DNA of 39,876 nt, from positions 1 to 39,876 of the forward strand of contig JAPLRP010000079.1 of NCBI GenBank assembly GCA_026399095.1, in the 5' to 3' direction. Both the position numbers and the translations under genes were made by a program. Source of the stretch: Methylococcales bacterium. GTDB lineage: Bacteria; Pseudomonadota; Gammaproteobacteria; Methylococcales; Methylomonadaceae. The notes under the pieces are model-generated. The model was given only the letters and a program-made list of their open reading frames with translations. It searched no databases and was not told the DNA's origin. Of this stretch, positions 16,036-28,572 are shown piece by piece; position 1 is the first letter of the stretch; each line of letters opens with the position of its first letter.

Positions 16036-17304
16036 TTGTTTGATCGTCCAGAATCAGGTGAGCGAGCTGTTCTTGTTCATCTAACTTTTCGTTCCGGGCA
16101 AGAAGATCTTTTAGAATTAAAAGAATTGGCCAAATCTGCCGGAACTGATCCTGTTTTTGTCATCACTGGCAGTCGAAAACGACCCGACCCAAAATATTTT
16201 GTTGGTAAAGGCAAGCTAGAAGAGCTTAAAGCCGCAGTTGAAACCTATGGTGCGGATGTTGTTTTATTTAATCATCCACTTGCACCGAGTCAGGAACGGA
16301 ATCTTGAAGGCGCTTTGGGAGTTAGAGTCGTTGATAGAAACGGCTTGATTCTTGATATATTTGCTCAACGTGCACAGTCTTTTGAAGGCAAGCTCCAGGT
16401 TGAATTGGCGCAATTAAAGCATTTGTCAACCCGGCTGGTCAGAGGCTGGACGCATTTAGAGCGTCAAAAAGGGGGGATTGGTCTTCGGGGGCCGGGTGAA
16501 ACCCAGTTGGAAACTGATAGGCGACTATTGAGTTTGCGTATCAAGCAAATTCAACAGCGTTTGGATAAAGTCGATAAACAGCGTCATCAAGGACGTAGTA
16601 AGCGAAAAAAAGCTGAAATTTCATCTGTTTCATTGGTGGGTTATACCAATGCGGGTAAGTCTACTTTGTTTAATACGCTTACAGGGGCTGATATTTACAC
16701 GGCCGATCAATTGTTTGCTACCTTAGATCCAACTTTACGTAGTTGTCAGTTGCCTAATAACAGTGAGATTGTTATTGCAGATACTGTTGGTTTTATTCGT
16801 CATTTGCCACATGAGTTGGTGGCTGCATTCAAGTCAACTTTACAGGAAGCTAGTGAAGCAGATTTATTACTCCACGTTATTGATGCTTACAGTGATGATA
16901 GGGATGAAATTATTGTTCAAGTCAATAATGTACTCGAAGATATAGAAGCAGATAAAGTCAGGCAGTTAGAGGTTTTCAATAAAATTGATTTGCTTGACAA
17001 TATTCAGCCTCATATTGATCGTGATGACAGTGGAAATCCTATTCGAGTTTGGTTATCTGCCGAAACCGGAGAGGGTGTTGATTTGCTTTTTCAAGTTCTG
17101 GCAGAACTATTTTCGGTTACTAAAGTTAAAAGACGTTGTTATTTAAGGCCTGATCAAGGTCATATTAGGGCTAAATTATTTACTTGCGCAAAAATAATTG
17201 ACGAGCATATTGATGACTTCGGTGCGAATGAGTTAGTCATTGAAATTGATGTGAGGTATTTGGGGCTGTTAAAAGAAGTCATAACTGAAGAAATAACCAA
17301 GTAA
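16036..17304 (+). CDS. hflX: GTPase HflX (ribosome-associated)
   Basis: 422 residues. The N-terminal HflX domain (1-195) contains the conserved RGPGETQLETDRR (151-163). The GTPase domain has G1 GYTNAGKST (202-210), G3 DTVGF (249-253) and G4 NKID (315-318). HflX splits stalled 70S ribosomes under stress. The start is TTG at 16036, because MFDRPESGERAVLVHL aligns with the family and GGAG lies 9 bases upstream. It follows hfq by 54 bases, with the hflKC operon downstream. Confidence 0.95.
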   Translation: MFDRPESGERAVLVHLTFRSGQEDLLELKELAKSAGTDPVFVITGSRKRPDPKYFVGKGKLEELKAAVETYGADVVLFNHPLAPSQERNLEGALGVRVVDRNGLILDIFAQRAQSFEGKLQVELAQLKHLSTRLVRGWTHLERQKGGIGLRGPGETQLETDRRLLSLRIKQIQQRLDKVDKQRHQGRSKRKKAEISSVSLVGYTNAGKSTLFNTLTGADIYTADQLFATLDPTLRSCQLPNNSEIVIADTVGFIRHLPHELVAAFKSTLQEASEADLLLHVIDAYSDDRDEIIVQVNNVLEDIEADKVRQLEVFNKIDLLDNIQPHIDRDDSGNPIRVWLSAETGEGVDLLFQVLAELFSVTKVKRRCYLRPDQGHIRAKLFTCAKIIDEHIDDFGANELVIEIDVRYLGLLKEVITEEITK

Positions 17305-17352
17305 TAGCGGTATTTTATAGTAGGTAAGTCTTTAAACTTGAAGTCTGTGTTT

Positions 17353-17381
17353 TTCACTTTTATTGATATTTACGATAGAAT
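17353..17381 (+). promoter_or_regulatory. Sigma70-like promoter of hflKC
   Basis: TTCACT (17353-17358), a 17-base spacer, then TAGAAT (17376-17381), about 58 bases upstream of the hflK start. It would allow hflK-hflC expression independent of hfq-hflX. Confidence 0.5.
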
Positions 17382-17439
17382 AGCATTACAAATATCTTGC
17401 GTGATAATTAATCAAGTAATCCAATAGTGGAGCATAAGT

Positions 17440-18666
17440 ATGTCGTGGAATGAGCCTGGTGGCGATAAGAAGGACCCTTGGAGTGGTCGTGGTGACCAGA
17501 AAGGACCGCCTGATTTAGATGAAGCAATACGTTCGTTGCAAGAAAAATTAGGTAAGTTTTTTGGCGGCGGCAATGGAGATAATGATGGTTCGCCTAGAAA
17601 TTTTGCTCCCGGCAACTCAATTAAAAGCCTTGGTTTTCTTGCGGGTGGTGCGGTAGTTTTGTGGGGCTTAAGTGGCTTTTATATCGTTGATGAAGGTAAT
17701 CATGGAGTTGAAACCCGTTTTGGACAATATATCGCTACCACTCAGTCCGGATGGAATTGGCATTTGCCTGCACCTATCGAACGCGTTGATATAGTTAATG
17801 TCAAACAACAGCGCTACATTGAAGTGGGGTATCGGAGTGGTGGCTCTGAACAAGCGACTGGTTCAGTTCCTAAAGAAGCTCTGATGTTAACTAAAGACGA
17901 AAATTATGTGGACGTCCGCCTTGCAGTTCAGTATCAGGTCAAAGACGCCAAGCAGTTTATTTTTAATGTTGTTAATCCCGCTTTGACTTTAAAGCAGGTT
18001 ACTGAAAGTGCCCTGCGTGGTGTGGTCGGTAGTAGCACTATGGACTTTGTATTGACACAAGGTCGAAGTGAAATTGTAACCCTGATAAAAAAAGAAATTC
18101 AGGATGTAATGGACAGTTACAATTCAGGTGTTCAGGTAACCAGTGTTAATTTGCAGGATGCCCAGCCACCAGAGCAGGTTCAAAATTCGTTTGAAGATGC
18201 TATTAAAGCGCGTGAAGATGAACAGCGTTTGATTAATGAAGCAGAAGCGTATTCAAATGATGTTGTACCGAAAGCTAGAGGCGCTGCCGCTAGAAAGATA
18301 CAAGAAGCAGAAGGCTATAAAGAACAGGTAATTGCCCAAGCTCAAGGTGAAACCAATCGTTTCTCCAAGTTACTTGCAGAATATGTTAAGGCACCGGATG
18401 TGACTCGTAAACGTCTATATATTGAATCTATGGAAGCTGTAATGTCTGAAACCGGTAAGGTTTTGGTTGATGTTAAAGCCGGAAATAATTTACTGTATCT
18501 GCCTTTGGATAAAATGATGGAGCATCAACCTGTAATGCAGGCGCCGTCTATGAACTCACAATCAGGTTCTGCTGATCAACCTCAATCTCAGTCACAACAG
18601 ATTGCGGCTCCGGAGCAAGCCGTTGAGCGTGCTTCAAATCGTAGCCGTGATGCAAGGGGACGCTAA
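17440..18666 (+). CDS. hflK: FtsH protease modulator HflK
   Basis: 408 residues. A Gly/Pro/Asp-rich cytoplasmic N-terminus (MSWNEPGGDKKDPW) leads to a membrane helix (about 62-83). A periplasmic SPFH/prohibitin domain (about 85-300) and a Gln/Ser-rich tail follow. HflK with HflC forms a membrane cage around FtsH and tunes its degradation of membrane proteins. GGAG precedes the ATG. Its TAA overlaps the hflC ATG. Confidence 0.95.
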   Translation: MSWNEPGGDKKDPWSGRGDQKGPPDLDEAIRSLQEKLGKFFGGGNGDNDGSPRNFAPGNSIKSLGFLAGGAVVLWGLSGFYIVDEGNHGVETRFGQYIATTQSGWNWHLPAPIERVDIVNVKQQRYIEVGYRSGGSEQATGSVPKEALMLTKDENYVDVRLAVQYQVKDAKQFIFNVVNPALTLKQVTESALRGVVGSSTMDFVLTQGRSEIVTLIKKEIQDVMDSYNSGVQVTSVNLQDAQPPEQVQNSFEDAIKAREDEQRLINEAEAYSNDVVPKARGAAARKIQEAEGYKEQVIAQAQGETNRFSKLLAEYVKAPDVTRKRLYIESMEAVMSETGKVLVDVKAGNNLLYLPLDKMMEHQPVMQAPSMNSQSGSADQPQSQSQQIAAPEQAVERASNRSRDARGR

Positions 18667-19520
18667 TGAATACGAATAAAATTTTAGTAGGTTTTGTAGC
18701 ACTGCTGCTTGTTGGCTTTATGTGTATGTTTACAGTTAATCAAACTGAAAAGGCCATTAAATTTGAATTAGGTAAGATAGTAAAAAATGATTATGCGCCG
18801 GGGCTGTATTTTAAGTTTCCGATTTTTAATAGCATCAAGAAATTTGATGCGCGTATTCAAACCATGGACGCAAAACCTGAGCGTTTTTTAACGGCTGAAA
18901 AGAAAAACGTTATTGTTGATTCTTTTGTGAAATGGCGGATTGGTAATGTAGCGACCTTTTATACAACGGTTGCAGGTGATATAGATCAAGCTAACTTACG
19001 CTTGGATCAAATCATTAAAGATGCTTTTAGAAGTGAGTTTAGTAAACGAAACATCAAGCAGCTTATTTCAACCGATCGTAGTGCAATTCGAGATATTTTA
19101 ACCAATAACTCCAAGGCTGTTGCAGCTGATTTGGGTATGGAAATTGTTGATGTTCAAGTAATGCGCATTGATTTGCCTCCTGAAGTTAGTACGTCGGTTT
19201 TCCGTAGAATGGAAGCCGAGCGTGAGCGCGTTGCACGTGAGTTTCGCTCGCAAGGTGCAGAAGCTGCCGAGAGAATTCGTGCCGATGCTGATAGACAACG
19301 GGTAGTGACCCTAGCTAATGCGTTTCGTGACGCTGAAAAAGTACGTGGTGAAGGTGATGCAACTTCGGCAGAAATTTACGCAAAGGCTTATGGTGCAGAT
19401 GTTGAGTTCTTTACTTTTTATCGTAGTTTGAATGCTTATAAAAAGACTTTCTCAAGTTCAAGTATGATGGTTTTAGATCCAGCATCTGATTTCTTTCAGT
19501 ATTTTAATAAACAAAAATAG
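18666..19520 (+). CDS. hflC: FtsH protease modulator HflC
   Basis: 284 residues. An N-terminal membrane helix (about 5-24) is followed by an SPFH domain (about 20-185) and a charged coiled segment (RRMEAERERVAREFRSQGAE, about 179-198). It ends with the conserved YRSLNAYKKTF region. It pairs with HflK, whose stop codon it overlaps (TAATG). It is the last gene before a strong terminator at 19631-19660. Confidence 0.95.
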   Translation: MNTNKILVGFVALLLVGFMCMFTVNQTEKAIKFELGKIVKNDYAPGLYFKFPIFNSIKKFDARIQTMDAKPERFLTAEKKNVIVDSFVKWRIGNVATFYTTVAGDIDQANLRLDQIIKDAFRSEFSKRNIKQLISTDRSAIRDILTNNSKAVAADLGMEIVDVQVMRIDLPPEVSTSVFRRMEAERERVAREFRSQGAEAAERIRADADRQRVVTLANAFRDAEKVRGEGDATSAEIYAKAYGADVEFFTFYRSLNAYKKTFSSSSMMVLDPASDFFQYFNKQK

Positions 19521-19630
19521 GTCGGGTTACGGCTTCATTGACGCAGGCTATATTGCCAAGTGTAAAGTAACCCAACAATGACAGATAAAAATTTCGGGAT
19601 AAGTTTCTCTCGGGTTTTTATCGATATATC

Positions 19631-19660
19631 AAAACGCTCCGCTTGCGGGGCGTTTTGTTT
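19631..19660 (+). terminator. Rho-independent terminator after hflC
   Basis: AAAACGCTCCG (19631-19641) pairs with CGGGGCGTTTT (19646-19656) around a CTTG tetraloop, giving 11 positions with one T-G pair. It ends in the T-rich GTTT. It separates the hfq-hfl block from hisZ-purA. Confidence 0.85.
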
Positions 19661-19678
19661 GAGTGGACATAAAAAAAT

Positions 19679-22175
<2,497 letters not shown>

Positions 22176-22182
22176 TTTTGGA

Positions 22183-22683
22183 ATGGAAAAAATAAAAGTT
22201 CTTTTTGTCTGTATGGGTAATATTTGCAGATCTCCCACCGCTGAAGGTGTTTTTGAAAAGCTCATTAAAGAACAAGGGCTTGAAGAGTTTTTTTTGATCG
22301 AGTCTGCAGGGACTCATGCTTATCATGTTGGCGAGTCGCCAGACTTGCGTTCACAACACGCAGCTTTGGAAAGAGGTATTAAACTCGATCATCTGCGTTC
22401 AAGAAAAGTGATTAAAGGTGATTTTGAGGATTTTGATTACTTGTTGGCAATGGACGCCGATAATTATGAGATTATGATGAATGCTTGCCCTGATGAATAT
22501 AAAAATAAAATAAGTTATTTTCTTGATTATGCACCACAGCTAACTATTCGGGAGGTGCCTGATCCTTATTACGGTGGAAAGTATGGTTTTGAAGGTGTAT
22601 TGGATATGATAGAAATTGCTTCAGAGGGATTTTTATCGATGCTTTATAAAGCAGGTCATATCAAGAAAAAATCTAAATTATAG
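22183..22683 (+). CDS. Low-molecular-weight protein tyrosine phosphatase
   Basis: 166 residues. The N-terminal P-loop is VCMGNICRSPTAEG, with Cys10 and Arg16 (C-X5-R), and the general acid is Asp127 in DPYYGG. Such phosphatases act on phosphotyrosine proteins or arsenate. The substrate here is unknown. A TTG at 22156 would extend it into purA; the ATG at 22183, 7 bases after the purA stop, matches the family N-terminus better. Confidence 0.93.
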   Translation: MEKIKVLFVCMGNICRSPTAEGVFEKLIKEQGLEEFFLIESAGTHAYHVGESPDLRSQHAALERGIKLDHLRSRKVIKGDFEDFDYLLAMDADNYEIMMNACPDEYKNKISYFLDYAPQLTIREVPDPYYGGKYGFEGVLDMIEIASEGFLSMLYKAGHIKKKSKL

Positions 22684-22692
22684 GGGGGCAGT

Positions 22693-23415
22693 GTGGCGAT
22701 AATATCAAATACCGTTGGTTATTTGGATGGTGATGTGTTGTTGGAAGCTTTCTTTGCTTTTGATGACTCCTTGTCAGGTCGAAGGCCGGCTGTTCTTATA
22801 AATCATACGTGGGCAGGAAGAGATGATTTTGTTGCAGAGAAAGCAAAAAAATTGGCTGCTTTAGGTTATGTCGGGTTTGCAGTTGATATGTATGGAAAAG
22901 GCGTTTTGGGTTCTGATGCTGAAGAAAACGCAAAGCTCATGCAGCCTTTTATGCAGGATAGACAGTTAATTAAAAAGCGTATGATGGCAGCTTTATACGC
23001 TGTAAAACTAATGCCTTGGGTTGATGATAGTCGAATTGCAGCGATAGGTTTTTGTTTTGGTGGTTTATGCTCACTTGATTTAGCCAGAGCAGGCGCTGAT
23101 TTAAAGGGTGTGGTTAGTTTTCATGGTTTGTTGGGAGCGTTAGATGATAATAGCCATCCAATTAAGGCAAAGATTTTAGCGTTACATGGGCATGATGATC
23201 CTATGGTGCCTGTTGAGCAAGTCATTGCTTTTGAGAAAGAGATGACAAAAGCAGGCGCAGATTGGCAGTTACATGCTTTTGGTAATACTCAGCATGCCTT
23301 TACCAACCCGCTAGCAAATAATCCTGATTTTGGCACGGTTTATCAGCCTGAAGCAGATAAGCGATCATGGATATTAATGGAAAATTTCTTGGCTGAAATT
23401 TTTACTCAACTTTAA
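22693..23415 (+). CDS. Dienelactone hydrolase family protein
   Basis: 240-residue alpha/beta hydrolase. The nucleophile is Cys121 in GFCFGG, the acid is Asp169 (HGHDDPMVP) and the base is His201 (TQHAFTNP), the triad spacing of dienelactone hydrolases. The start is GTG at 22693 after a strong AGGGGGG ribosome-binding sequence. The Cys nucleophile favours the DLH subgroup over serine hydrolases. The substrate is not known. It follows the phosphatase gene by 9 bases. Confidence 0.9.
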   Translation: MAIISNTVGYLDGDVLLEAFFAFDDSLSGRRPAVLINHTWAGRDDFVAEKAKKLAALGYVGFAVDMYGKGVLGSDAEENAKLMQPFMQDRQLIKKRMMAALYAVKLMPWVDDSRIAAIGFCFGGLCSLDLARAGADLKGVVSFHGLLGALDDNSHPIKAKILALHGHDDPMVPVEQVIAFEKEMTKAGADWQLHAFGNTQHAFTNPLANNPDFGTVYQPEADKRSWILMENFLAEIFTQL

Positions 23416-23427
23416 AGTATCAACACC

Positions 23428-23456
23428 TTAGACTCAATATGGACGTGTGCTATAAT
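23428..23456 (+). promoter_or_regulatory. Sigma70-like promoter of gyrA
   Basis: A weak TTAGAC (23428-23433), 17 bases, and a perfect TATAAT (23451-23456), about 122 bases upstream of the gyrA ATG. The long leader contains GCAAGTT (23459-23465), which can pair with AACTTGC near 23508, a possible leader stem. Confidence 0.55.
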
Positions 23457-23578
23457 CTGCAAGTTATTAAAAGTTATGGTCTCGCATTAAACGAAAGGAA
23501 TCGAAAAACTTGCGGTCATATTTAGTCAAAAAACCATACCGATGCAGTGTTATTGGTAAACAGTTTATATAGGGATCA

Positions 23579-26227
23579 ATGTCAAACTTCGCTAAAGAAA
23601 TTATTCCTGTCAATCTCGAAGATGAGATGAAGCAGTCGTATCTTGATTACGCCATGAGCGTTATCGTTGGTCGAGCTCTCCCAGATGTGAGAGATGGTCT
23701 TAAGCCGGTTCATCGGCGCGTCTTGTATGCAATGAGTGAGCTAGGAAACGATTGGAATAAGCCCTACAAAAAGTCAGCTCGTATCGTCGGTGATGTCATC
23801 GGTAAATATCATCCACATGGTGATACTGCGGTGTATGACACCATGGTTCGGATGGCGCAACCATTTTCAATGCGTTATATGTTGATTGATGGGCAGGGGA
23901 ATTTCGGTTCAGTTGATGGCGATCCACCTGCCGCTATGCGTTACACAGAAGTACGTATGGCGAAAATAGCGCACGAACTACTGGCTGATCTTGATAAAGA
24001 AACCGTTAATTTTATCCCTAACTATGATGAGTCAGAGATACAACCAGAAGTATTACCCACTCGGGTGCCGAATTTATTGGTAAATGGTTCTTCGGGTATT
24101 GCTGTGGGTATGGCTACCAACATACCGCCGCATAATATGACAGAAGTCGTCAGTGCTTGTTTGGCAATGATCGATAATCCGGACGTTACCATTTTTGATT
24201 TAATGGCTCATATTCCAGGGCCAGACTTTCCTACGGCTGCATTTATAAATGGTGCAGCAGGTATTTATAGTGCGTATACAACTGGCAGAGGCAAGATTTA
24301 CTTACGAGCTCGTTGTCACTTTGAGAATATAGGTGACAGTAGTCGTCAATCGATTATAACAACTGAATTGCCCTATCAGGTCAACAAAGCAAGATTGCTC
24401 GAGAAAATCGCCGAGTTGGTTAAAGAAGGTAAGCTTGAGGGTATTTCTGGTTTACGCGATGAGTCGGATAAAGACGGCATGCGTATGGTTATTGAGTTGC
24501 GCCGTGGCGAAGTACCTGAAGTTGTTTTAAATAATCTGTATAAACAAACACAATTTCAGACAGTTTTTGGTATTAACATGGTTGCCTTGCTGGATGGCCG
24601 TCCGCATTGCATGAATTTACGCGATATCCTTAGTGCGTTTATTGATCACAGACGCGAAATTGTAACTCGCAGAACTATTTATAATCTTCGCCGTGCCCGT
24701 GAAAGAGCGCATGTGCTAGAAGGCCTTGCAGTTGCTTTAGCAAATATAGATGTCATGATTGAGTTGATCAAGACATCCAGTAATCGAGAAGAAGCCAAGG
24801 TTGGTTTGCTTGCAAGAACTTGGGATGCCGGGCTGGTTTCTACTTTATTGGAAAGAGCAGATGCAAGCCGCTCCAGACCAGAAGATTTGGCTGAAGAATT
24901 TGGTATTCACGCAGGTATTTATCGTCTTTCTGAAACTCAGGCTCAGGCTATTCTTGATTTACGTCTTCATCGCTTAACAGGTCTTGAGCAAGATAAGATA
25001 GTCAGTGAATATAAACAATTACTGGAACAAATTGACGAGTACTTATATATTTTAGGTAGTGATACTCGCTTAATGGAGATCATTAGGGAAGAATTGGTTG
25101 CTATCAAAGATGAATATTCAGATCTGCGAAGAACAGAAATAATACAAAATCAACTGGATTTGTCAGAGCAAGATTTAATTACCGAAGAAGATATGGTAGT
25201 TACCATGTCCCATGAAGGTTATGTCAAGTCTCAGCCGTTAAGTGATTACAAGGCGCAACGACGAGGAGGTCGCGGTAAATCAGCAACAGCCACTAAAGAA
25301 CTAGATTATGTTGATAAGCTGATTGTTGCCAATACCCACGATACCATTTTATGCTTTTCGTCTTTAGGTAAAGTTTATTGGATGAAAGTGTATCAATTAC
25401 CTGTTGCTAGTCGAGCTGCGAGAGGCAAGCCTTTTGTGAATTTATTACCGCTAGAACAGGGTGAAAAAATTAATGCTTTATTGCCTATTCGTGAATTTAC
25501 CGAAAATAAATTTATTTTTATGGCGACGTCTGCGGGTACCGTTAAAAAGACACCGTTAAGTGAATTTGAGCGCCAGCGGGCCAGTGGTAAAATTGCTATT
25601 GATCTTAGAGAGGGCGATACACTGGTAGGTGTTGCAGTGACAGATGGAAAACAAAATGTTTTATTATTTGGCAGTACGGGTAAAGCTGTCTGTTTTAATG
25701 AAATGGATGTTCGCTCAATGGGCAGAACAGCCTCTGGTGTCCGCGGAATGCGCTTAAAGGAAGGGCAAAAAATTATTTCCTTAATTATTTCAACTGAAGG
25801 TACGGTGTTGAATATTACTGAAAATGGTTATGGAAAGCGTACCAAGTTGGAAGAATTTACCTGCCATAAACGTGGTGGACAGGGTTTAATTGCGATACAA
25901 ACTTCTGAGCGTAATGGTTCGGTAGTTGGTGCGGTATTGGTAAATGATAATGATGAGCTGATGTTAATCACTGATGGTGGTACTTTGGTTCGTACTCGAG
26001 TAGACGGTATTTCAGTCGTTGGAAGAAATACTCAGGGCGTAACGATCATTAGGCTGGATAAAAAAGAAAAAGTCATTGGCGTTGATCGTATTGAAGGCTT
26101 GGCAGGTATAGATGATGAAAGCGATGATGACGAAAGCATGGTTGATGTTGATAGTGGTCTTGAATTAGATGTAGACTCAGATTTAGAAACGGATGCTGAT
26201 AGTGAAATTGAAACTGGCGATGAATAA
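23579..26227 (+). CDS. gyrA: DNA gyrase subunit A
   Basis: 882 residues. Catalytic Tyr122 (AAMRYTEVR) cuts DNA; residue numbering matches E. coli to this point. The quinolone-resistance region reads [10 protein letters not shown], so residue 83 is Thr and residue 87 is Asp. The GyrA box QRRGGRGKS marks the C-terminal pinwheel, which gives negative supercoiling. The protein ends in a long Asp/Glu/Ser tail (about 845-882), typical of gammaproteobacterial GyrA. It leads the conserved gyrA-serC-pheA-hisC-tyrA/aroA-cmk-rpsA-ihfB block. Confidence 0.98.
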   Translation: MSNFAKEIIPVNLEDEMKQSYLDYAMSVIVGRALPDVRDGLKPVHRRVLYAMSELGNDWNKPYKKSARIVGDVIGKYHPHGDTAVYDTMVRMAQPFSMRYMLIDGQGNFGSVDGDPPAAMRYTEVRMAKIAHELLADLDKETVNFIPNYDESEIQPEVLPTRVPNLLVNGSSGIAVGMATNIPPHNMTEVVSACLAMIDNPDVTIFDLMAHIPGPDFPTAAFINGAAGIYSAYTTGRGKIYLRARCHFENIGDSSRQSIITTELPYQVNKARLLEKIAELVKEGKLEGISGLRDESDKDGMRMVIELRRGEVPEVVLNNLYKQTQFQTVFGINMVALLDGRPHCMNLRDILSAFIDHRREIVTRRTIYNLRRARERAHVLEGLAVALANIDVMIELIKTSSNREEAKVGLLARTWDAGLVSTLLERADASRSRPEDLAEEFGIHAGIYRLSETQAQAILDLRLHRLTGLEQDKIVSEYKQLLEQIDEYLYILGSDTRLMEIIREELVAIKDEYSDLRRTEIIQNQLDLSEQDLITEEDMVVTMSHEGYVKSQPLSDYKAQRRGGRGKSATATKELDYVDKLIVANTHDTILCFSSLGKVYWMKVYQLPVASRAARGKPFVNLLPLEQGEKINALLPIREFTENKFIFMATSAGTVKKTPLSEFERQRASGKIAIDLREGDTLVGVAVTDGKQNVLLFGSTGKAVCFNEMDVRSMGRTASGVRGMRLKEGQKIISLIISTEGTVLNITENGYGKRTKLEEFTCHKRGGQGLIAIQTSERNGSVVGAVLVNDNDELMLITDGGTLVRTRVDGISVVGRNTQGVTIIRLDKKEKVIGVDRIEGLAGIDDESDDDESMVDVDSGLELDVDSDLETDADSEIETGDE

Positions 26228-26330
26228 GGCGATCACTTGCCAATTTCTAATCTTCAAGCACAAAGACTAAACGTTTACGTATTATTTCGTACCATGGCAC
26301 TGCTAGTGTTACTCAATCAAGAGAAAAGTT

Positions 26331-27410
26331 ATGTCTAAGGTTTATAATTTTAGCGCTGGCCCGTCAGTGTTCCCTAAGTCGGTTTTAGAAAAGGCTCAGC
26401 AGGAGTTATTAGACTGGCAGGATAGTGGTATGTCAGTTATGGAAATGAGTCATCGTGGCAAGCATTTTTCCATAATTGCAGATGCGCTGGAAAGTGACTT
26501 AAGAAGCTTAATGGCAATTCCTAATAATTATAAGGTGTTGTTTTTGCAAGGCGGTGCATCAGCCCAGTTTTCATTGATACCTCAAAATCTATTGAATGGT
26601 AAGACTAAAGCTTGCTATCTAAATACAGGTGCTTGGTCTGAAAAAGCAATTAGCGATGCAAAGACTTATTGTGATGTGGTGGTTAGTGCAAGTTCAGAAG
26701 ATACTAACTTTACCAGTATTCCCGATGCCTCAACTTGGCTTTTAGATGAGCGGGCCGCTTACTTTCACTATACCTCCAATGAAACTATTCATGGCGTAGA
26801 GTTTTCTGAAATACCTGATGCTAAAGGCTTGTCACTTGTATCAGATATGTCATCAAATATTTTATCCCGAAAAATTGATGTTAGTCAGTATGGCTTGATC
26901 TATGCAGGTACTCAAAAAAATATGGGGCCTGCAGGTGTAACATTAGTTATCGTCAGGGACGATTTAATTGGTTATGCCAGTCAAACAACCCCTGCTGTTT
27001 TTGATTATGCTGAGCAAGCAAAAAGCCAATCCATGTTAAATACACCCGCTACTTACAACTGGTATTTGGTTGGATTGATACTTAAGTGGCTAAAAGCTCA
27101 AGGCGGCGTTGAGGCAATTGAGCAGCTAAACATTGCAAAAGCTGCAAGGCTTTATAAAGCTATTGATCAGTCAACTTTATATTCCAATCCGGTTGTAGTT
27201 TCCTGTCGTTCACGAATGAATGTGCCGTTTATTTTGGCAGATGAAAGTTTGGATAAGCAATTTTTGGCATCAGCAGAAGCGAATGGCTTGTATGAACTTA
27301 AAGGACACCGTACGGTTGGTGGTATGCGCGCAAGTATCTACAATGCCATGCCGGAAGCAGGGGTGCTGACCTTGATTGATTTCATGGCCGAATTTGAACG
27401 TACCCATTAA
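26331..27410 (+). CDS. serC: Phosphoserine aminotransferase
   Basis: 359 residues, a fold-type I PLP enzyme of serine synthesis that also acts in the pyridoxine route. It starts VYNFSAGPSVFP. PLP-binding Lys196 lies in YAGTQKNMGPAG. HRTVGGMRASIYNAMP is the conserved C-terminal block. The ribosome-binding sequence GAGAAA precedes the ATG. It is 30 bases upstream of pheA. Confidence 0.96.
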   Translation: MSKVYNFSAGPSVFPKSVLEKAQQELLDWQDSGMSVMEMSHRGKHFSIIADALESDLRSLMAIPNNYKVLFLQGGASAQFSLIPQNLLNGKTKACYLNTGAWSEKAISDAKTYCDVVVSASSEDTNFTSIPDASTWLLDERAAYFHYTSNETIHGVEFSEIPDAKGLSLVSDMSSNILSRKIDVSQYGLIYAGTQKNMGPAGVTLVIVRDDLIGYASQTTPAVFDYAEQAKSQSMLNTPATYNWYLVGLILKWLKAQGGVEAIEQLNIAKAARLYKAIDQSTLYSNPVVVSCRSRMNVPFILADESLDKQFLASAEANGLYELKGHRTVGGMRASIYNAMPEAGVLTLIDFMAEFERTH

Positions 27411-27439
27411 ATAAAACAACCTTATTTAGAGTCGCAGTC

Positions 27440-28525
27440 ATGTTACCAGTCACGCCCCTTTCTGAACTAAGAGATAAAATTGATGCAATCGATGAGCAAA
27501 TTTTGCAATTGATTAATCAACGTGCAGTTTGTGCGATGGAGGTTGCTAAAACCAAAATTGCTCAAGGTGAGCAAGGTACGTTTTATCGTCCAGATCGAGA
27601 ATCATTGGTATTAAGGCGAATAATGGGTTTAAATCAGGGGCCGTTATCGGATGATACCGCTGTGCGTTTTTTTAGGGAAATCATGTCTGCCTGTTTAGCG
27701 CTCGAAAAGCCAATGGATATAGCTTTTTTGGGGCCTGAGGGCACGTTCACACAACAAGCTGTATTTAAACACTTTGGCCATGCAGTTAAAGCTATACCTG
27801 CCACTACAATAAATGAGATATTCAGTGCGGTTGAAAACGAATATTGTCAGTTTGGCGTGGTTCCAGTAGAAAACTCTACAGAAGGTGTTATTAGTCATAC
27901 CTTGGACAGGTTTTCATCTTCAACACTAAAAATATGTGGTGAGGTTGAAATCAGAGTGCATCAGAATCTTATGGGGCATATAACCAGTCTTGATGAAATC
28001 ACTGAAGTTTTTTCTCATCAACAATCATTAGCGCAATGTCGGCAGTGGCTTGATAATCATTTGCCAGGTACCAAATTAACGGCAGTTAATAGCAATGCTG
28101 AGGCGGCTCGATTGGCATCTAGCAATAAGCAAACAGCGGCAATAGCTGGAGTTGTTGCAGCTGATGTTTATAATTTAAATATTTTTGAAAAAAATATTGA
28201 AGATGAGCCAAATAATACAACTCGGTTTATTATTATAGGCCAGCAATCACCAGCCCCTACTGGCAACGATAAAACGTCTCTCGTGGTTTCAACAGGCAAT
28301 CAACCAGGCGCATTACATAAAATACTTGAGCCTTTCGCAAAGTTAGGCATAGGTATGGTTAATATTGAATCCAGACCATCAAGGCAGGGCTTGTGGGATT
28401 ATCTTTTTTTTATTGACATCGAAGGGCATAGTGAAGATAAAATTGTTGCCCAAGCCTTAGATATTGTAAGAGACAGTGTCAAAATGTTTAGATTGCTAGG
28501 CTCTTATCCTAAAGCCGTACTTTAA
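27440..28525 (+). CDS. pheA: Bifunctional chorismate mutase/prephenate dehydratase (P-protein)
   Basis: 361 residues. The AroQ-type chorismate mutase spans about 7-88 (LRDKIDAIDEQILQLINQRA). Prephenate dehydratase follows (about 93-270) with the TRF catalytic motif at 261-263. An ACT domain (about 278-355) carries ESRPSR (310-315), the usual phenylalanine-feedback region. It makes phenylpyruvate for phenylalanine. It belongs to the serC-pheA-hisC-tyrA/aroA cluster. Confidence 0.97.
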   Translation: MLPVTPLSELRDKIDAIDEQILQLINQRAVCAMEVAKTKIAQGEQGTFYRPDRESLVLRRIMGLNQGPLSDDTAVRFFREIMSACLALEKPMDIAFLGPEGTFTQQAVFKHFGHAVKAIPATTINEIFSAVENEYCQFGVVPVENSTEGVISHTLDRFSSSTLKICGEVEIRVHQNLMGHITSLDEITEVFSHQQSLAQCRQWLDNHLPGTKLTAVNSNAEAARLASSNKQTAAIAGVVAADVYNLNIFEKNIEDEPNNTTRFIIIGQQSPAPTGNDKTSLVVSTGNQPGALHKILEPFAKLGIGMVNIESRPSRQGLWDYLFFIDIEGHSEDKIVAQALDIVRDSVKMFRLLGSYPKAVL

Positions 28526-28572
28526 AAAGATTCTGGTAGTGACGACAGAAAAATAGATATATTTAAAATATA

